From assembly GCA_038229295.1 (NCBI GenBank), contig JBBROO010000011.1, positions 1 through 64,000 on the forward strand: a DNA stretch of 64,000 nucleotides, given 5' to 3'. This document shows, piece after piece, positions 15,424 through 23,688 of this stretch. The translations under genes were made by a program, and so were the position numbers. This DNA is from JAJPGZ01 sp038229295. GTDB taxonomy: Bacteria > Verrucomicrobiota > Verrucomicrobiia > Chthoniobacterales > UBA10450. The notes beneath the pieces are model-generated. The model was not told where the DNA came from. It searched no databases and was given only the letters and a program-made list of their open reading frames with translations. Each line of letters begins with the position of its first letter. The stretch's first letter is position 1.

Positions 15424-17424
15424 AATCGTCCCGCTGACGTGATCTCGTTACCGAGCGCGCGCCCGGAACCGGCGCAATCGTATTTGCCTAACGACGCCCA
15501 GATCGCGACTGCGATCACTCGCGCGCAGGAAAATCTTTTGCGGCAACAAAAGCCGGACGGCCATTGGTGCGGCGAACTTTTGGTCGATAGCACGCTCTGC
15601 TCCGACTTCGTGCTCTTCATGCATTGGTGCGGCGAAGTCGATGCGCACATGCAGCAGCGTTGCGTCCGCCACATTTTGAAACGCCAATTGCCCGATGGCG
15701 GCTGGAACATCTACCACGGCGGCCCGAGCGAAATCAACGCCTCGGTCAAAGCTTACTTCGCGCTGAAACTCGCAGGCTATTCGCCCGACGCGCCGTTCAT
15801 GCAGGAAGCGCGCGCGGACATCATGCGCCTCGGCGGCATCCCGCACATGAACACCTTCAGCAAACTTTACCTGGCGTTGTTAGGCGTGTTTCCGTGGAAA
15901 TATTTGCCGACGATTCCGGTCGAGATGGTGCTGCTGCCGAGCTGGGCGCCGTTTCATATTTATAAAATGTCGTCGTGGAGTCGGGCCATGCTCGTGCCGC
16001 TCGCCATCATCAATCATTTCAAACCGACGCGCGTGTTGCCCGGCGAAAAGCAATTGCACGAGCTCTATCCGCTCGGCACCGAGCACCAGGATTTTCGATT
16101 GCCGCGCAGCGAACGCTTTTGGACGTGGCGAAACTTCTTCCTCCGCGTCGATGACGTTCTGAAGTTTTTGCACCCGCTCGGTTTTCGGCCGATGCGCCAG
16201 CGCGCACTCGAAGAATCGGAGCGCTGGATACTCGAGCGCATCGGCGAAGGAAGCGACGGACTGGCGACAGTGTTTCCAGCCATGCTTAATTGTTTGATCG
16301 CGTTGCGCGTTCTGGGTTACGCGAAAACAGATCCTGTTTATGCCAAGGCCGCGAAAGATTTCGCCGGGCTCTTTGTCGATGACCCGGAAGATTTCCGCAT
16401 TCAGCCGTGTCTCGCGCCGGTCTGGGACACAGCCATCAATATGATCTCACTCGCCGAATCCGGCGTGCCGCCCGATGAACCGGCGCTGCAGAAAGCGGCC
16501 GATTGGCTTTTGCAAAAGGAAGTGCGAATTCGCGGCGATTGGGCGGTGAACAATTCACATCTCGAAGCGAGCGGCTGGGCCTTCGAATACAACAACGTTT
16601 TTTATCCCGACACCGACGACACGGCCATGGTCTTAATGGCGCTTCGGCTCGTTAGGCCGCAAGATCGACAATCACTCAATCAAGTCTTTGGCCGCGCGCT
16701 TGATTGGCAATTGAGCTTCCAATGTCGCGATGGCGGTTGGGGCGCGTTCGACAAAAACGTCACGACCGATTGGCTCGAAGACATGCCGTTCGCAGATCAC
16801 AACGCCATTCTCGATCCCACCTGCAGCGATTTGACGGCGCGCACGCTGGAGTTGTTAGGCTACATCGGCTTCGATAAACGCAAGCCGTGCGTCCGCGACG
16901 CGATTCAATATTTGATCGACACGCAAGACGACGACGGCTCGTGGTACGGACGCTGGGGCGTGAATTACATTTACGGCACGTGGCAGGTCTTGCGCGGTTT
17001 GCGCGCGATCGACCACGACATGACGCAGGATTGGGTTTTGCGCGGACGCGATTGGCTTGAGAGCTGCCAGAACGACGACGGCGGCTGGGGCGAAACGTGC
17101 GCGACTTACGACGATCCAACATTGAAAGGCCGCGGCGAAAGCACGGCGTCACAAACGGCCTGGGCCTTAATGGGAATTTGCGCCTGCGGTCATCTCGATC
17201 GTCCGAGCATCCAACGCGGATTGCGTTTCCTGCTCAGCTCGCAAAAGGCGGACGGTTCATGGGACGAACCGCAAATCACCGGCACCGGATTTCCGGGCGT
17301 GTTCTATTTAAAATACGATTTCTATCGCCAGAATTTCCCGCTGCTCGCGCTCGCGACTTACGTGAATTATCGCAACGGCCTCGGACATCATCCGAGCTTC
17401 TATCGCTGCGACGCGCGCGTGTAG
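15421..17424 (+). CDS. shc: squalene-hopene cyclase
   Basis: 667 residues, normal for the family. It cyclises squalene to hopene/hopanol at the inner membrane. The protonating DxDDTA motif is DTDDTA at about residue 397, and many QW repeats are visible (for example KPDGHWCGELL, LPDGGWNIYHGG, CRDGGWGAFDKN, DDDGSWYGRWG, NDDGGWGETCATYDD, KADGSWDEPQITGTGFPG). It is preceded directly by hpnH, so the two form a hopanoid operon. Start is the ATG at 15421 within the iterated motif; a hairpin at 17431-17445 follows the stop. The upstream squalene genes (hpnCDE) are not in this window. Confidence 0.97.
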   Translation: MNRPADVISLPSARPEPAQSYLPNDAQIATAITRAQENLLRQQKPDGHWCGELLVDSTLCSDFVLFMHWCGEVDAHMQQRCVRHILKRQLPDGGWNIYHGGPSEINASVKAYFALKLAGYSPDAPFMQEARADIMRLGGIPHMNTFSKLYLALLGVFPWKYLPTIPVEMVLLPSWAPFHIYKMSSWSRAMLVPLAIINHFKPTRVLPGEKQLHELYPLGTEHQDFRLPRSERFWTWRNFFLRVDDVLKFLHPLGFRPMRQRALEESERWILERIGEGSDGLATVFPAMLNCLIALRVLGYAKTDPVYAKAAKDFAGLFVDDPEDFRIQPCLAPVWDTAINMISLAESGVPPDEPALQKAADWLLQKEVRIRGDWAVNNSHLEASGWAFEYNNVFYPDTDDTAMVLMALRLVRPQDRQSLNQVFGRALDWQLSFQCRDGGWGAFDKNVTTDWLEDMPFADHNAILDPTCSDLTARTLELLGYIGFDKRKPCVRDAIQYLIDTQDDDGSWYGRWGVNYIYGTWQVLRGLRAIDHDMTQDWVLRGRDWLESCQNDDGGWGETCATYDDPTLKGRGESTASQTAWALMGICACGHLDRPSIQRGLRFLLSSQKADGSWDEPQITGTGFPGVFYLKYDFYRQNFPLLALATYVNYRNGLGHHPSFYRCDARV

Positions 17425-17430
17425 GATCGA

Positions 17431-17445
17431 TCCCGCTTAGCGGGA
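17431..17445. terminator. small palindrome after the squalene-hopene cyclase gene
   Basis: TCCCGCT-T-AGCGGGA is a perfect 7-bp stem with a one-base centre, 7 bp after the shc stop and between convergent genes. There is no T-run, so if it acts as a terminator it is weak. An iterated motif copy follows at once (17447). Confidence 0.45.
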
Positions 17446-17462
17446 CAAGATCGACATCTTCT

Positions 17463-17669
17463 TCAGAGGTCGGCTTCTTCAACTTCCGCAATCTTCATCA
17501 GCGCGCGAAGTAAACCGATCTTCAATGGCTCGTTGCCGTGCATCGGAATTACAATCCGTTCACGCCGCCCCGGTTTCGTAAAAACGTGATGGCTGCCATG
17601 AATTCGCGCCAGGATCCAACCGCGTTTTTGCACGATTCGCGCAAGGTCGCGTCCAGAAATCTGCTTCAC
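17463..17669 (-). CDS. hicA: HicA-family toxin
   Basis: 68 residues with the dsRNA-binding-like fold of HicA mRNA interferases: SGRDLARIVQKRGWILARIHGSHHVFTKPG carries the conserved Gly-Ser-His with the catalytic histidine, followed by VIPMHGNEPLKIGLLRALMKIAEV. It would cleave mRNA when free of antitoxin. The GTG start overlaps the stop of the upstream antitoxin as GTGA. The order antitoxin then toxin is the less common hicBA order. Family call is strong. Confidence 0.92.
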   Translation of the reverse strand: MKQISGRDLARIVQKRGWILARIHGSHHVFTKPGRRERIVIPMHGNEPLKIGLLRALMKIAEVEEADL

Positions 17670-17869
17670 ACCGTCACTTCGACTACTCGATCTGCTTTGC
17701 CCAGCTGCGTGCCATTTTCTTCTGCAAGCAACCAGCCTTCTATTGCTTCGCGGACGTTACTGCGAATTTCGTCAACAGTTTCGCCTTGAGAAACACATCC
17801 CGGCAGTGCCGGAACTTCTGCCCAGTAACCTCCTTCGTCCGCTCGGTGAATCAGCACTTTTAGAGTCAC
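17666..17869 (-). CDS. hicB: HicB-family antitoxin
   Basis: The start chosen is GTG at 17867-17869, giving VTLKVLIHRADEGGYWAEVPALPGCVSQGETVDEI, the usual HicB beginning; an upstream in-frame ATG at 17938 would add 23 unrelated residues. 67 residues containing the degenerate RNase H-like HicB domain, but no obvious C-terminal DNA-binding extension, so self-repression may be weak or use a partner. It neutralises HicA. Tight 4-bp overlap with hicA. An iterated motif copy lies ~60 bp upstream (17928). Confidence 0.9.
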   Translation of the reverse strand: MTLKVLIHRADEGGYWAEVPALPGCVSQGETVDEIRSNVREAIEGWLLAEENGTQLGKADRVVEVTV

Positions 17870-18015
17870 AACCAAAAAGCTTACCCTGCGAGCACGTTCT
17901 GAACAAGACGACAACGTCATTGTTGGCAAGATCGACATCTTCTTCGTCGATTGACCGCGAGAGTTTGCGGCTGCTTTTCATCGCAAACAGGTTGGGCTAG
18001 TTTCGTGCACGCAGA

Positions 18016-18135
18016 ATGCCCGATGAACTGAAGAACGCGCTGAGCGATTTTGTCCGCTTCGCGCAAAGCCTGAAAGGCGATAAAAAGAGCGAAGCGCAGG
18101 CTTTCCTCGATCATTTCTTTCCGCGAAATTGTTGA
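18016..18135 (+). pseudogene. N-terminal stub of a methyltransferase/type IIG-like gene
   Basis: From ATG 18016 a 39-codon reading frame gives MPDELKNALSDFVRFAQSLKGDKKSE then AFLDHFF, before stopping at TGA 18133. This resembles the first helices of some large restriction-modification methyltransferases (families starting LxxALSDFVRFAQxLKGDxKxEA). The homologous body is absent and the intact type IIG gene starts 67 bp later with a different N-terminus. I infer a truncated predecessor gene replaced or deleted at this hotspot. The family match is from memory. Confidence 0.45.
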
Positions 18136-18202
18136 GCGCGGCGAAGATCGACAATCGCACATTTCGTCTTGTTGCGACTTCGAGCCCGCGCAAAATGTCA
18201 GA

Positions 18203-21200
18203 ATGCATCCGGAGTTCCCGCAGCGCCTTCACGAACTAGTCGAGCGCGCGAAGGAAATCCGGCGCAAAGGCATTGCCGGTGTCGACCCCGAGGAATACAC
18301 GAAACAGCACCTCATCGAGCCATTGCTCGGAGCTCTCGGATATGCTTCTGACGACATTCGCAAGGAGTTTCACATCCTTGGCGACCAATGCGATTATCTG
18401 ATTGAGCGCAGCCGTCCGTTGCTTTTTGTCGAAGCAAAGAAAGCTCCGACTGAATCGAAGAGAGGAGCGGAGAAGGATCTTTTCGAAGCGAATCGCGAAC
18501 AAGTGCTCCGTTATCTGCGCAATTACCGGATCAGCCCGGAGCAGGTAAAAATGCCGCGCCCGGTAACGTGGCTGCTGCTGACGAACTTTGCGCAGCTTCA
18601 CTTCATTCGGGTCAATGAAGAGGCGCCGACGTTCGCCTTTCGCCTCGACGAATTGGAAAAGCGCGCCGAAGAACTTTGGGAGTTGCTCGCGCCCGCTCGA
18701 CTCGAAGCCGGCCGCATCGAGGAGCTTTACGATCAGGAACAGAAGGCCGATCTCGACCAGCGTTTCCTTGTCGATCTAAAGCAATGGCGGCTCATTCTCG
18801 CTAACGGGTTCGGCATTCGAAATCAAAAGGCGTCGCTCGCCGATCTGACAAGCGCGAGTCAGCAACTGCTTGATCGCTTTCTTTTTTGCCGAATGCTCGA
18901 AACGCATGGCTTGATTGAGTACAATAAACTCGCGCGCACGTTTGTCGGCTACGAAGAGCTTTACAGCCATTCTCCAAAAAGCTTTGCAGAGCTTCTTCGT
19001 GAATCGCTCTTCGAGGAAATTCGAGCGAAATTTAACACTGAGCTATTTGTCCAGCCGCAGCTCTGCGATACGCTCGAGATCGACAACGTCTTTCTCGCGG
19101 CCATCCTCGGTCACACACCATTGCCGGCAGAGGTGGCGTTGACCTGCGGCATCGAACACGGAGAGCTTTTTAGTTTTCGCCACCTCTACAGCTACGATTT
19201 TTCGCGGATGTCACACGACATCATGGGCGCGGTTTACGAGCGGTTCCTCGCCCACAAGCTCGGGCAGAAGAATGGCCGCATCGCCATCGAAGAGACCGAT
19301 ACGCTGCGAAAAAAGGAAGGCATTTACTACACGCCGCGTTACATCGTCGATTACATCATCGCCCACACTCTCGGCGGAAAAACGGCGCCGATTGTCGATC
19401 TTGCGATCGCATTTCTCCAAGAAAAGAGATACCGCGAAGCCCTGACGAAAATTCGCGAGCTATCGCAAATCAAAGTGCTCGACCCATCGATGGGCTCCGG
19501 CTCGTTTCTTCTGCGAGCGTTCGACCACTTGCTCGATTGCTACGACCGATACAATCGCGCCTGCCGCGATATCAAACAGACAGGACGCATTCGCGAAACG
19601 CCCGGCGAATTGTTCGGGAAAGAAAACGAAGTCGCCGAGGAAGTTTTCAATCCCGCTTTCCATATCCCGTCGGAAAATATCTTCGGTGTCGATCTTGACC
19701 CGCAGGCGGTCGAACTCGCTCGGCTCAACCTCTGGATGCGACTCATGATCGCCGAGCGCGATTGGATGCGTGAGGAGTTGCGCACGAAAAAAACGAACGG
19801 CGTGCTGAGCCTGCTACCGTCGCTTGCGAAAAATCTTCAACGCGGCAACTCACTCATCTCAGATCCCGCTGTTGCCGGCGATGCGGCGTTCGATTGGCAA
19901 AAAGAATTTTCTGAAATCATGAATCGCGGCGGTTTCGATGTCGTCGTCGGCAATCCGCCGTACGAACGGATTCAAACCATGGCCGAGTACGCGCCCGAAT
20001 CATTGGAGTTCCTGAAAGCCAATTACAAAACGGCCGAGTCAGGAAACTTCGACATCTACGTCTGCTTCGTCGAGAAAGGAATCACTCTGCTACGGAATGA
20101 TGGACTGTTCGGCTACATTCTTCCGCACAAATTCTTTCAAGCGGAGTACGGGAAAGCGTTGCGTGAAATTCTAAGCGCAGGACAGCACGTACGTGCCGTT
20201 GTGCATTTTGGCGACCTTCAAATATTTCCTCGGGTCAGTACTTACACGTGCTTGCTGTTATTAGGTAAATCAGCGTCCGATGTAATTGATTTTTCGCAGG
20301 TACGTACGATCGAAGAATTTCGTCGAACCCAAAAAGCGGATGTGCAGTTTTCTGTTCGCGCTACGCGATTGTCCTCCTCGCCGTGGAATTTCATAAGCGA
20401 AACGGATCGGGCGTGGATGAAGCGCGCGGAAAATGGCAGCTCTGAACTGGGTCAAGTAGCAGAAGCAATCTTTCAAGGAATTATTACTAGCGCAGACGAC
20501 GTCTTCTTGTTTGATGCCGTTCCGTCAAAACGCGGAATGTGCAGCGTTTACTCTGTCGCTCTAGAAGAAAACATTGAGATAGAGGCAGCGCTCCTCAAAC
20601 CGGTCGTACGCGCTGGGAAACTCGGTCGTTTTTGGGCGGAGGCCACATATCTGTTGCTGTTTCCATATCGTGTGGAAAGTGCTGAGGGGAGTTTACTCTC
20701 ACCGAACGAACTCTCCGAAAAGTTTCCCAAGACGTGGAGTTATCTGCGACGCAACGAGTCACAGCTACGTGCTCGCGAAAACGGCGCATTCGATAACGAC
20801 CGCTGGTATGTAATGGGTCGATCTCAAAATCTTGGCGCATGGGAAGAGCCGAAGATTCTCGCTCCCTATATGATTCAACGCTTAGCCGCGTACTATGACA
20901 CGCGGAACAACTACCTGGTAAACGTTACCACGGGCGGTTATGGCATTCGTTCAACGACAATTGATCTTCGGTACCTCACGGCGCTTCTCAACAGTCGGTT
21001 ACTAGATCGCTATCTGCGCTTGATCAGCACAAACTTCCGCGGCGGATATTTCGCGGCAAATAAACAGTTCATTGAGCGACTCCCCATCAAAGTGAAAGGC
21101 GTGTCGAAAGCCATCTTGGCAGCACTAACGAATTTCGCGGATCAAATACAAAACGGGCAAACGAAATTGCGCTCTTTTGCACCGTTCCTTTCTAAGAAGG

Positions 21201-21769
21201 TTTATCATCTACACCGAACATCTTGTTCGTTAGGCCACTACTTACAGAAGGATTACGCTGGTGCGGTCACATCCGAGATCTTGATCGATGACGTGATGCG
21301 GAAAGGTTTTCTGCACAAGATCGACATCGAGAGCGATAACTCGACGCTGGTGTTGAGCGCGCACATCTCGGCGCTGGCGAAAGACGAGCCGGAGATCGTT
21401 CCAATCCTGAGGATGCGTTTTGCCCATGCGCCGTTGCGTCAGTTCATCTACGCGTGCTGGCAACAGTTCCTTACCGAAAATGCGCGGCGCAAAAGATGGA
21501 CGACTGGCAAACAGCCGGAAGAAATTTATCAGCGGATTGTGAATGCAGAAGAGCCGCTCGTCTTCTTTCACGCCAGCGCGCCGGACAATCTGCGCGTTAT
21601 CACATCGCTCCTGGAGGCAGTCGCGGCCGAAGCCGGCGTTTCCGATCTCGCCGCGCTCGAAGCCGAAATCAAAGCGACCGATGAGAAGATCGACAAGTTG
21701 GTTTACGAACTTTACGGCCTAACAGACAAAGAGATAGCGACTGTTGAAGAAACCGCTGGAAACAAGTAA
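18203..21769 (+). CDS. type IIG restriction-modification enzyme (endonuclease-methyltransferase fusion)
   Basis: 1188 residues. The N-terminal nuclease part carries a PD-(D/E)xK pattern: Asp64 in CDYLIE, then LLFVEAKK with Glu77 and Lys79. The amino-methyltransferase follows with motif I DPSMGSGSFL (from residue 427) and the catalytic NPPY (from residue 584), the signature of N6-adenine methyltransferases. A helical connector and a TaqI-like target-recognition region make up the C-terminal half. One polypeptide therefore both modifies and cuts DNA. The recognition-domain stretch around 20150-21240 is visibly poorer in GC and lacks the iterated motif, suggesting exchange. It sits in a defence cluster with hicBA and mrr. 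Confidence 0.9.
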   Translation: MHPEFPQRLHELVERAKEIRRKGIAGVDPEEYTKQHLIEPLLGALGYASDDIRKEFHILGDQCDYLIERSRPLLFVEAKKAPTESKRGAEKDLFEANREQVLRYLRNYRISPEQVKMPRPVTWLLLTNFAQLHFIRVNEEAPTFAFRLDELEKRAEELWELLAPARLEAGRIEELYDQEQKADLDQRFLVDLKQWRLILANGFGIRNQKASLADLTSASQQLLDRFLFCRMLETHGLIEYNKLARTFVGYEELYSHSPKSFAELLRESLFEEIRAKFNTELFVQPQLCDTLEIDNVFLAAILGHTPLPAEVALTCGIEHGELFSFRHLYSYDFSRMSHDIMGAVYERFLAHKLGQKNGRIAIEETDTLRKKEGIYYTPRYIVDYIIAHTLGGKTAPIVDLAIAFLQEKRYREALTKIRELSQIKVLDPSMGSGSFLLRAFDHLLDCYDRYNRACRDIKQTGRIRETPGELFGKENEVAEEVFNPAFHIPSENIFGVDLDPQAVELARLNLWMRLMIAERDWMREELRTKKTNGVLSLLPSLAKNLQRGNSLISDPAVAGDAAFDWQKEFSEIMNRGGFDVVVGNPPYERIQTMAEYAPESLEFLKANYKTAESGNFDIYVCFVEKGITLLRNDGLFGYILPHKFFQAEYGKALREILSAGQHVRAVVHFGDLQIFPRVSTYTCLLLLGKSASDVIDFSQVRTIEEFRRTQKADVQFSVRATRLSSSPWNFISETDRAWMKRAENGSSELGQVAEAIFQGIITSADDVFLFDAVPSKRGMCSVYSVALEENIEIEAALLKPVVRAGKLGRFWAEATYLLLFPYRVESAEGSLLSPNELSEKFPKTWSYLRRNESQLRARENGAFDNDRWYVMGRSQNLGAWEEPKILAPYMIQRLAAYYDTRNNYLVNVTTGGYGIRSTTIDLRYLTALLNSRLLDRYLRLISTNFRGGYFAANKQFIERLPIKVKGVSKAILAALTNFADQIQNGQTKLRSFAPFLSKKVYHLHRTSCSLGHYLQKDYAGAVTSEILIDDVMRKGFLHKIDIESDNSTLVLSAHISALAKDEPEIVPILRMRFAHAPLRQFIYACWQQFLTENARRKRWTTGKQPEEIYQRIVNAEEPLVFFHASAPDNLRVITSLLEAVAAEAGVSDLAALEAEIKATDEKIDKLVYELYGLTDKEIATVEETAGNK

Positions 21770-21778
21770 ACGAGTGTT

Positions 21779-21973
21779 GTGAGTGCTCGACGCAAGAAGA
21801 CCGGCCGAATCAAGAACGCTACAGCGGCCAGCGCAGAAAAGGCCAAAGATGCCATGCGATTCATATACCGACACCGGAAGGAAATCATGGAGGTTGTGAC
21901 GCTTCTTGGAGCAATCGTGGGCACCGCATCGAGCGCGATCGGCAAGCCAAAGCGTTCTCGACGGAGGCGGTAA
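21779..21973 (+). CDS. small basic protein between two restriction genes, function unknown
   Basis: 64 residues from GTG 21779, 9 bp after the type IIG stop, with TAA immediately before the mrr ATG at 21975. It is rich in Lys/Arg at both ends with a hydrophobic stretch IMEVVTLLGAIVGTASSAIG that could be a membrane helix. The tight spacing supports a real gene in the operon, but no family is recognised. It could be an accessory protein of the restriction system; that is speculation. Confidence 0.4.
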   Translation: MSARRKKTGRIKNATAASAEKAKDAMRFIYRHRKEIMEVVTLLGAIVGTASSAIGKPKRSRRRR

Positions 21974-21974
21974 G

Positions 21975-22891
21975 ATGCCTATCCCGACTTATGATCAGCT
22001 TCTGAAGCCCTTGCTTGAACTGGCTGCGTCCGAAGAAATCACAAGGCGTTCTGCAACGGATGCAATGATCCGCAAATTTGAGCTATCACCTGCTGAGATA
22101 GAACAACGTCTGCCCAGCGGCGGTTCGACTTATATCCGAAACCGGACTGGGTGGGCGATGACCTTTCTCACGAAAGGAAATTTGATCGCGAAGGTTGCCC
22201 CTAAAACGTACCGCGCGACCGATGTCGGGCGCAAATTTCTCAGTGAGCATCCCGAAGGTCTTGCTTTATCCGACCTCGAGGCCATCCCGGGATGGGAAGA
22301 GGCTTGGAACACGAAAGCGAAGAGGCGGGAAGCGGCCGGCCTAACTAGCGCCGTATCCAACGAGCAGAGGACATCCACACCCGATGAAAGAATCGAAGCC
22401 GCGTTCTCCGAGCTGCGCGAAACGTTGATTAGCGATTTGTTGTCGCAGCTCGCAAAGATCGATCCGTTTCGATTCGAACAGGTAGTCCTGGACCTATTAG
22501 TGGCGATGGGTTATGGCGGTTCGCGAAAAGAAGCTGCTGAAGTTACACAGAAACGGGCGACGAAGGAATCGACGGCGTCATCAACGAAGATCGCCTCGGC
22601 CTCGACGTGATTTACATTCAAGCAAAGCGTTGGAAAGCGAATGTCGGGCGTCCCGAGATTCAAAGCTTTGTCGGCGCGCTCGCCGGTAAGAAAGCTAACA
22701 AAGGAATCTTTATCACGACTAGTTCCTTTCACGACAACGCGAGTAACTACGCTGACGGACTAAATCACAAAGTAATTCTTATCGATGGTCGCCGCTTAGC
22801 GGAATTGATGATTGAGCACGGCATCGGCGTCGCGGAAGAACACGCTTACAGTATCAAGAAGATCGACAGCGACTACTTTGATGAAGCGTGA
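21975..22891 (+). pseudogene. mrr: Mrr-type restriction endonuclease, frameshifted
   Basis: Frame 1 from ATG 21975 encodes the Mrr N-terminal winged-helix region (MPIPTYDQLLKPLLELAA, VGRKFLSEHP) and the start of the catalytic domain (DLLVAMGYGGSRKEAAEVT). The frame then changes at about 22540-22547, and the remainder continues as ETGDEGIDGVINEDRLGLDVIYIQAKRW and VGALAGKKANKGIFITTSSF up to 22891. The catalytic Asp (GIDG) and Gln-x-Lys (QAKRW) both lie after the frame change, so the product from the first frame would be inactive. One missing base would explain it. A sequencing error is the alternative. Mrr enzymes cut methylated DNA, which would conflict with an adjacent adenine methyltransferase. 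Confidence 0.85.
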
Positions 22892-22952
22892 AGCGCGCGA
22901 CGACCGGTTGCGGGATATTCGAAAGCGGCATCCGCGCTAAGTCTTTTTTGGT

Positions 22953-23000
22953 GGTCAGGCTGGAAGCCTGACCGCCGAGTCAGCCAAGATGGCTAACTTC
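22953..23000. repeat. double hairpin after the mrr gene
   Basis: GGTCAGGCT/AGCCTGACC is a perfect 9-bp stem with a three-base loop (22953-22973). AGTCAGCC/GGCTAACT (22978-22998) is a near-perfect second stem. A T-run (22944-22949) precedes them, so a terminator for leftward transcription would fit better than for mrr. The two-hairpin plan resembles other palindromic elements in the window. Confidence 0.6.
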
Positions 23001-23014
23001 CGACGCGCGCGCGA

Positions 23015-23042
23015 TTGACCGATTTTATTCGCGGCCTAAATT
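23015..23042 (+). promoter_or_regulatory. sigma-70 type promoter of superoxide dismutase, probably leaderless
   Basis: TTGACC (23015-23020), 16 bases, TAAATT (23037-23042). The ATG at 23049 lies 7 bases after the -10, exactly where transcription would start, so the mRNA should begin with the start codon. Confidence 0.65.
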
Positions 23043-23048
23043 TTCAGC

Positions 23049-23657
23049 ATGGCCTACGAATTACCGAAACTACCTTACGAATACAACGCGCTCGAACCGC
23101 ACATCGACGCGCGCACGATGGAAATCCATCACAGCAAGCATCACCAGACTTACATCACCAACCTGAACAACGCGCTCAAAGGCAAAGCCGATCTCGAAAA
23201 CAAATCGGTCGAGGATTTGATCAAAAACCTAAACGACGTTCCCGAAGACATCCGCACGGTCGTGCGCAATAACGGCGGCGGTCACGCCAATCATTCCTTC
23301 TTCTGGAAAATCATGGGCCCGAACGCGGGCGGTGAACCCAGCGGCAAACTGGCCGACGATATCAAGGCAACTTTCGGCGGCTTCGATCAGCTTAAAGAAA
23401 AAATCGGTGCGGCCGGCGCGGGACGTTTCGGCAGCGGTTGGGCATGGTTGATCAAAAAAGGCGGCAAACTCGAAGTGATGTCGACGCCTAACCAAGACAG
23501 TCCGCTTATGGACGGCAACACGCCGATTCTGGGAGTGGACGTTTGGGAGCACGCTTACTATCTCAATTATCAAAATCGCCGGCCTGATTACATCAAGGCC
23601 TGGTGGAACGTGGTGAATTGGGATGCCGTGGCGAAAAATTACGACGGCGCAAAATAA
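23049..23657 (+). CDS. sodA: superoxide dismutase, Fe/Mn family (Mn-like)
   Basis: 202 residues. It dismutates superoxide in the cytoplasm. Metal ligands are visible as HHSKHHQTY (first His), GGGHANHSFFW (second His), and DVWEHAYY (Asp and His). GGHANHSFFW, together with QDSPLM, is closer to manganese than iron enzymes, but metal preference should be treated as likely rather than proven. No signal peptide. The gene ends in TAA followed by an iterated motif copy, and dapL begins 31 bp later. Confidence 0.95.
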   Translation: MAYELPKLPYEYNALEPHIDARTMEIHHSKHHQTYITNLNNALKGKADLENKSVEDLIKNLNDVPEDIRTVVRNNGGGHANHSFFWKIMGPNAGGEPSGKLADDIKATFGGFDQLKEKIGAAGAGRFGSGWAWLIKKGGKLEVMSTPNQDSPLMDGNTPILGVDVWEHAYYLNYQNRRPDYIKAWWNVVNWDAVAKNYDGAK

Positions 23658-23688
23658 GATGTCGATCTTCGCTCGGGGCGGCGCGTAG

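Noticed and set aside
18203..21769. BREX PglX methyltransferase
   Set aside because: No other BREX genes nearby and an N-terminal nuclease motif with EAK points to type IIG.
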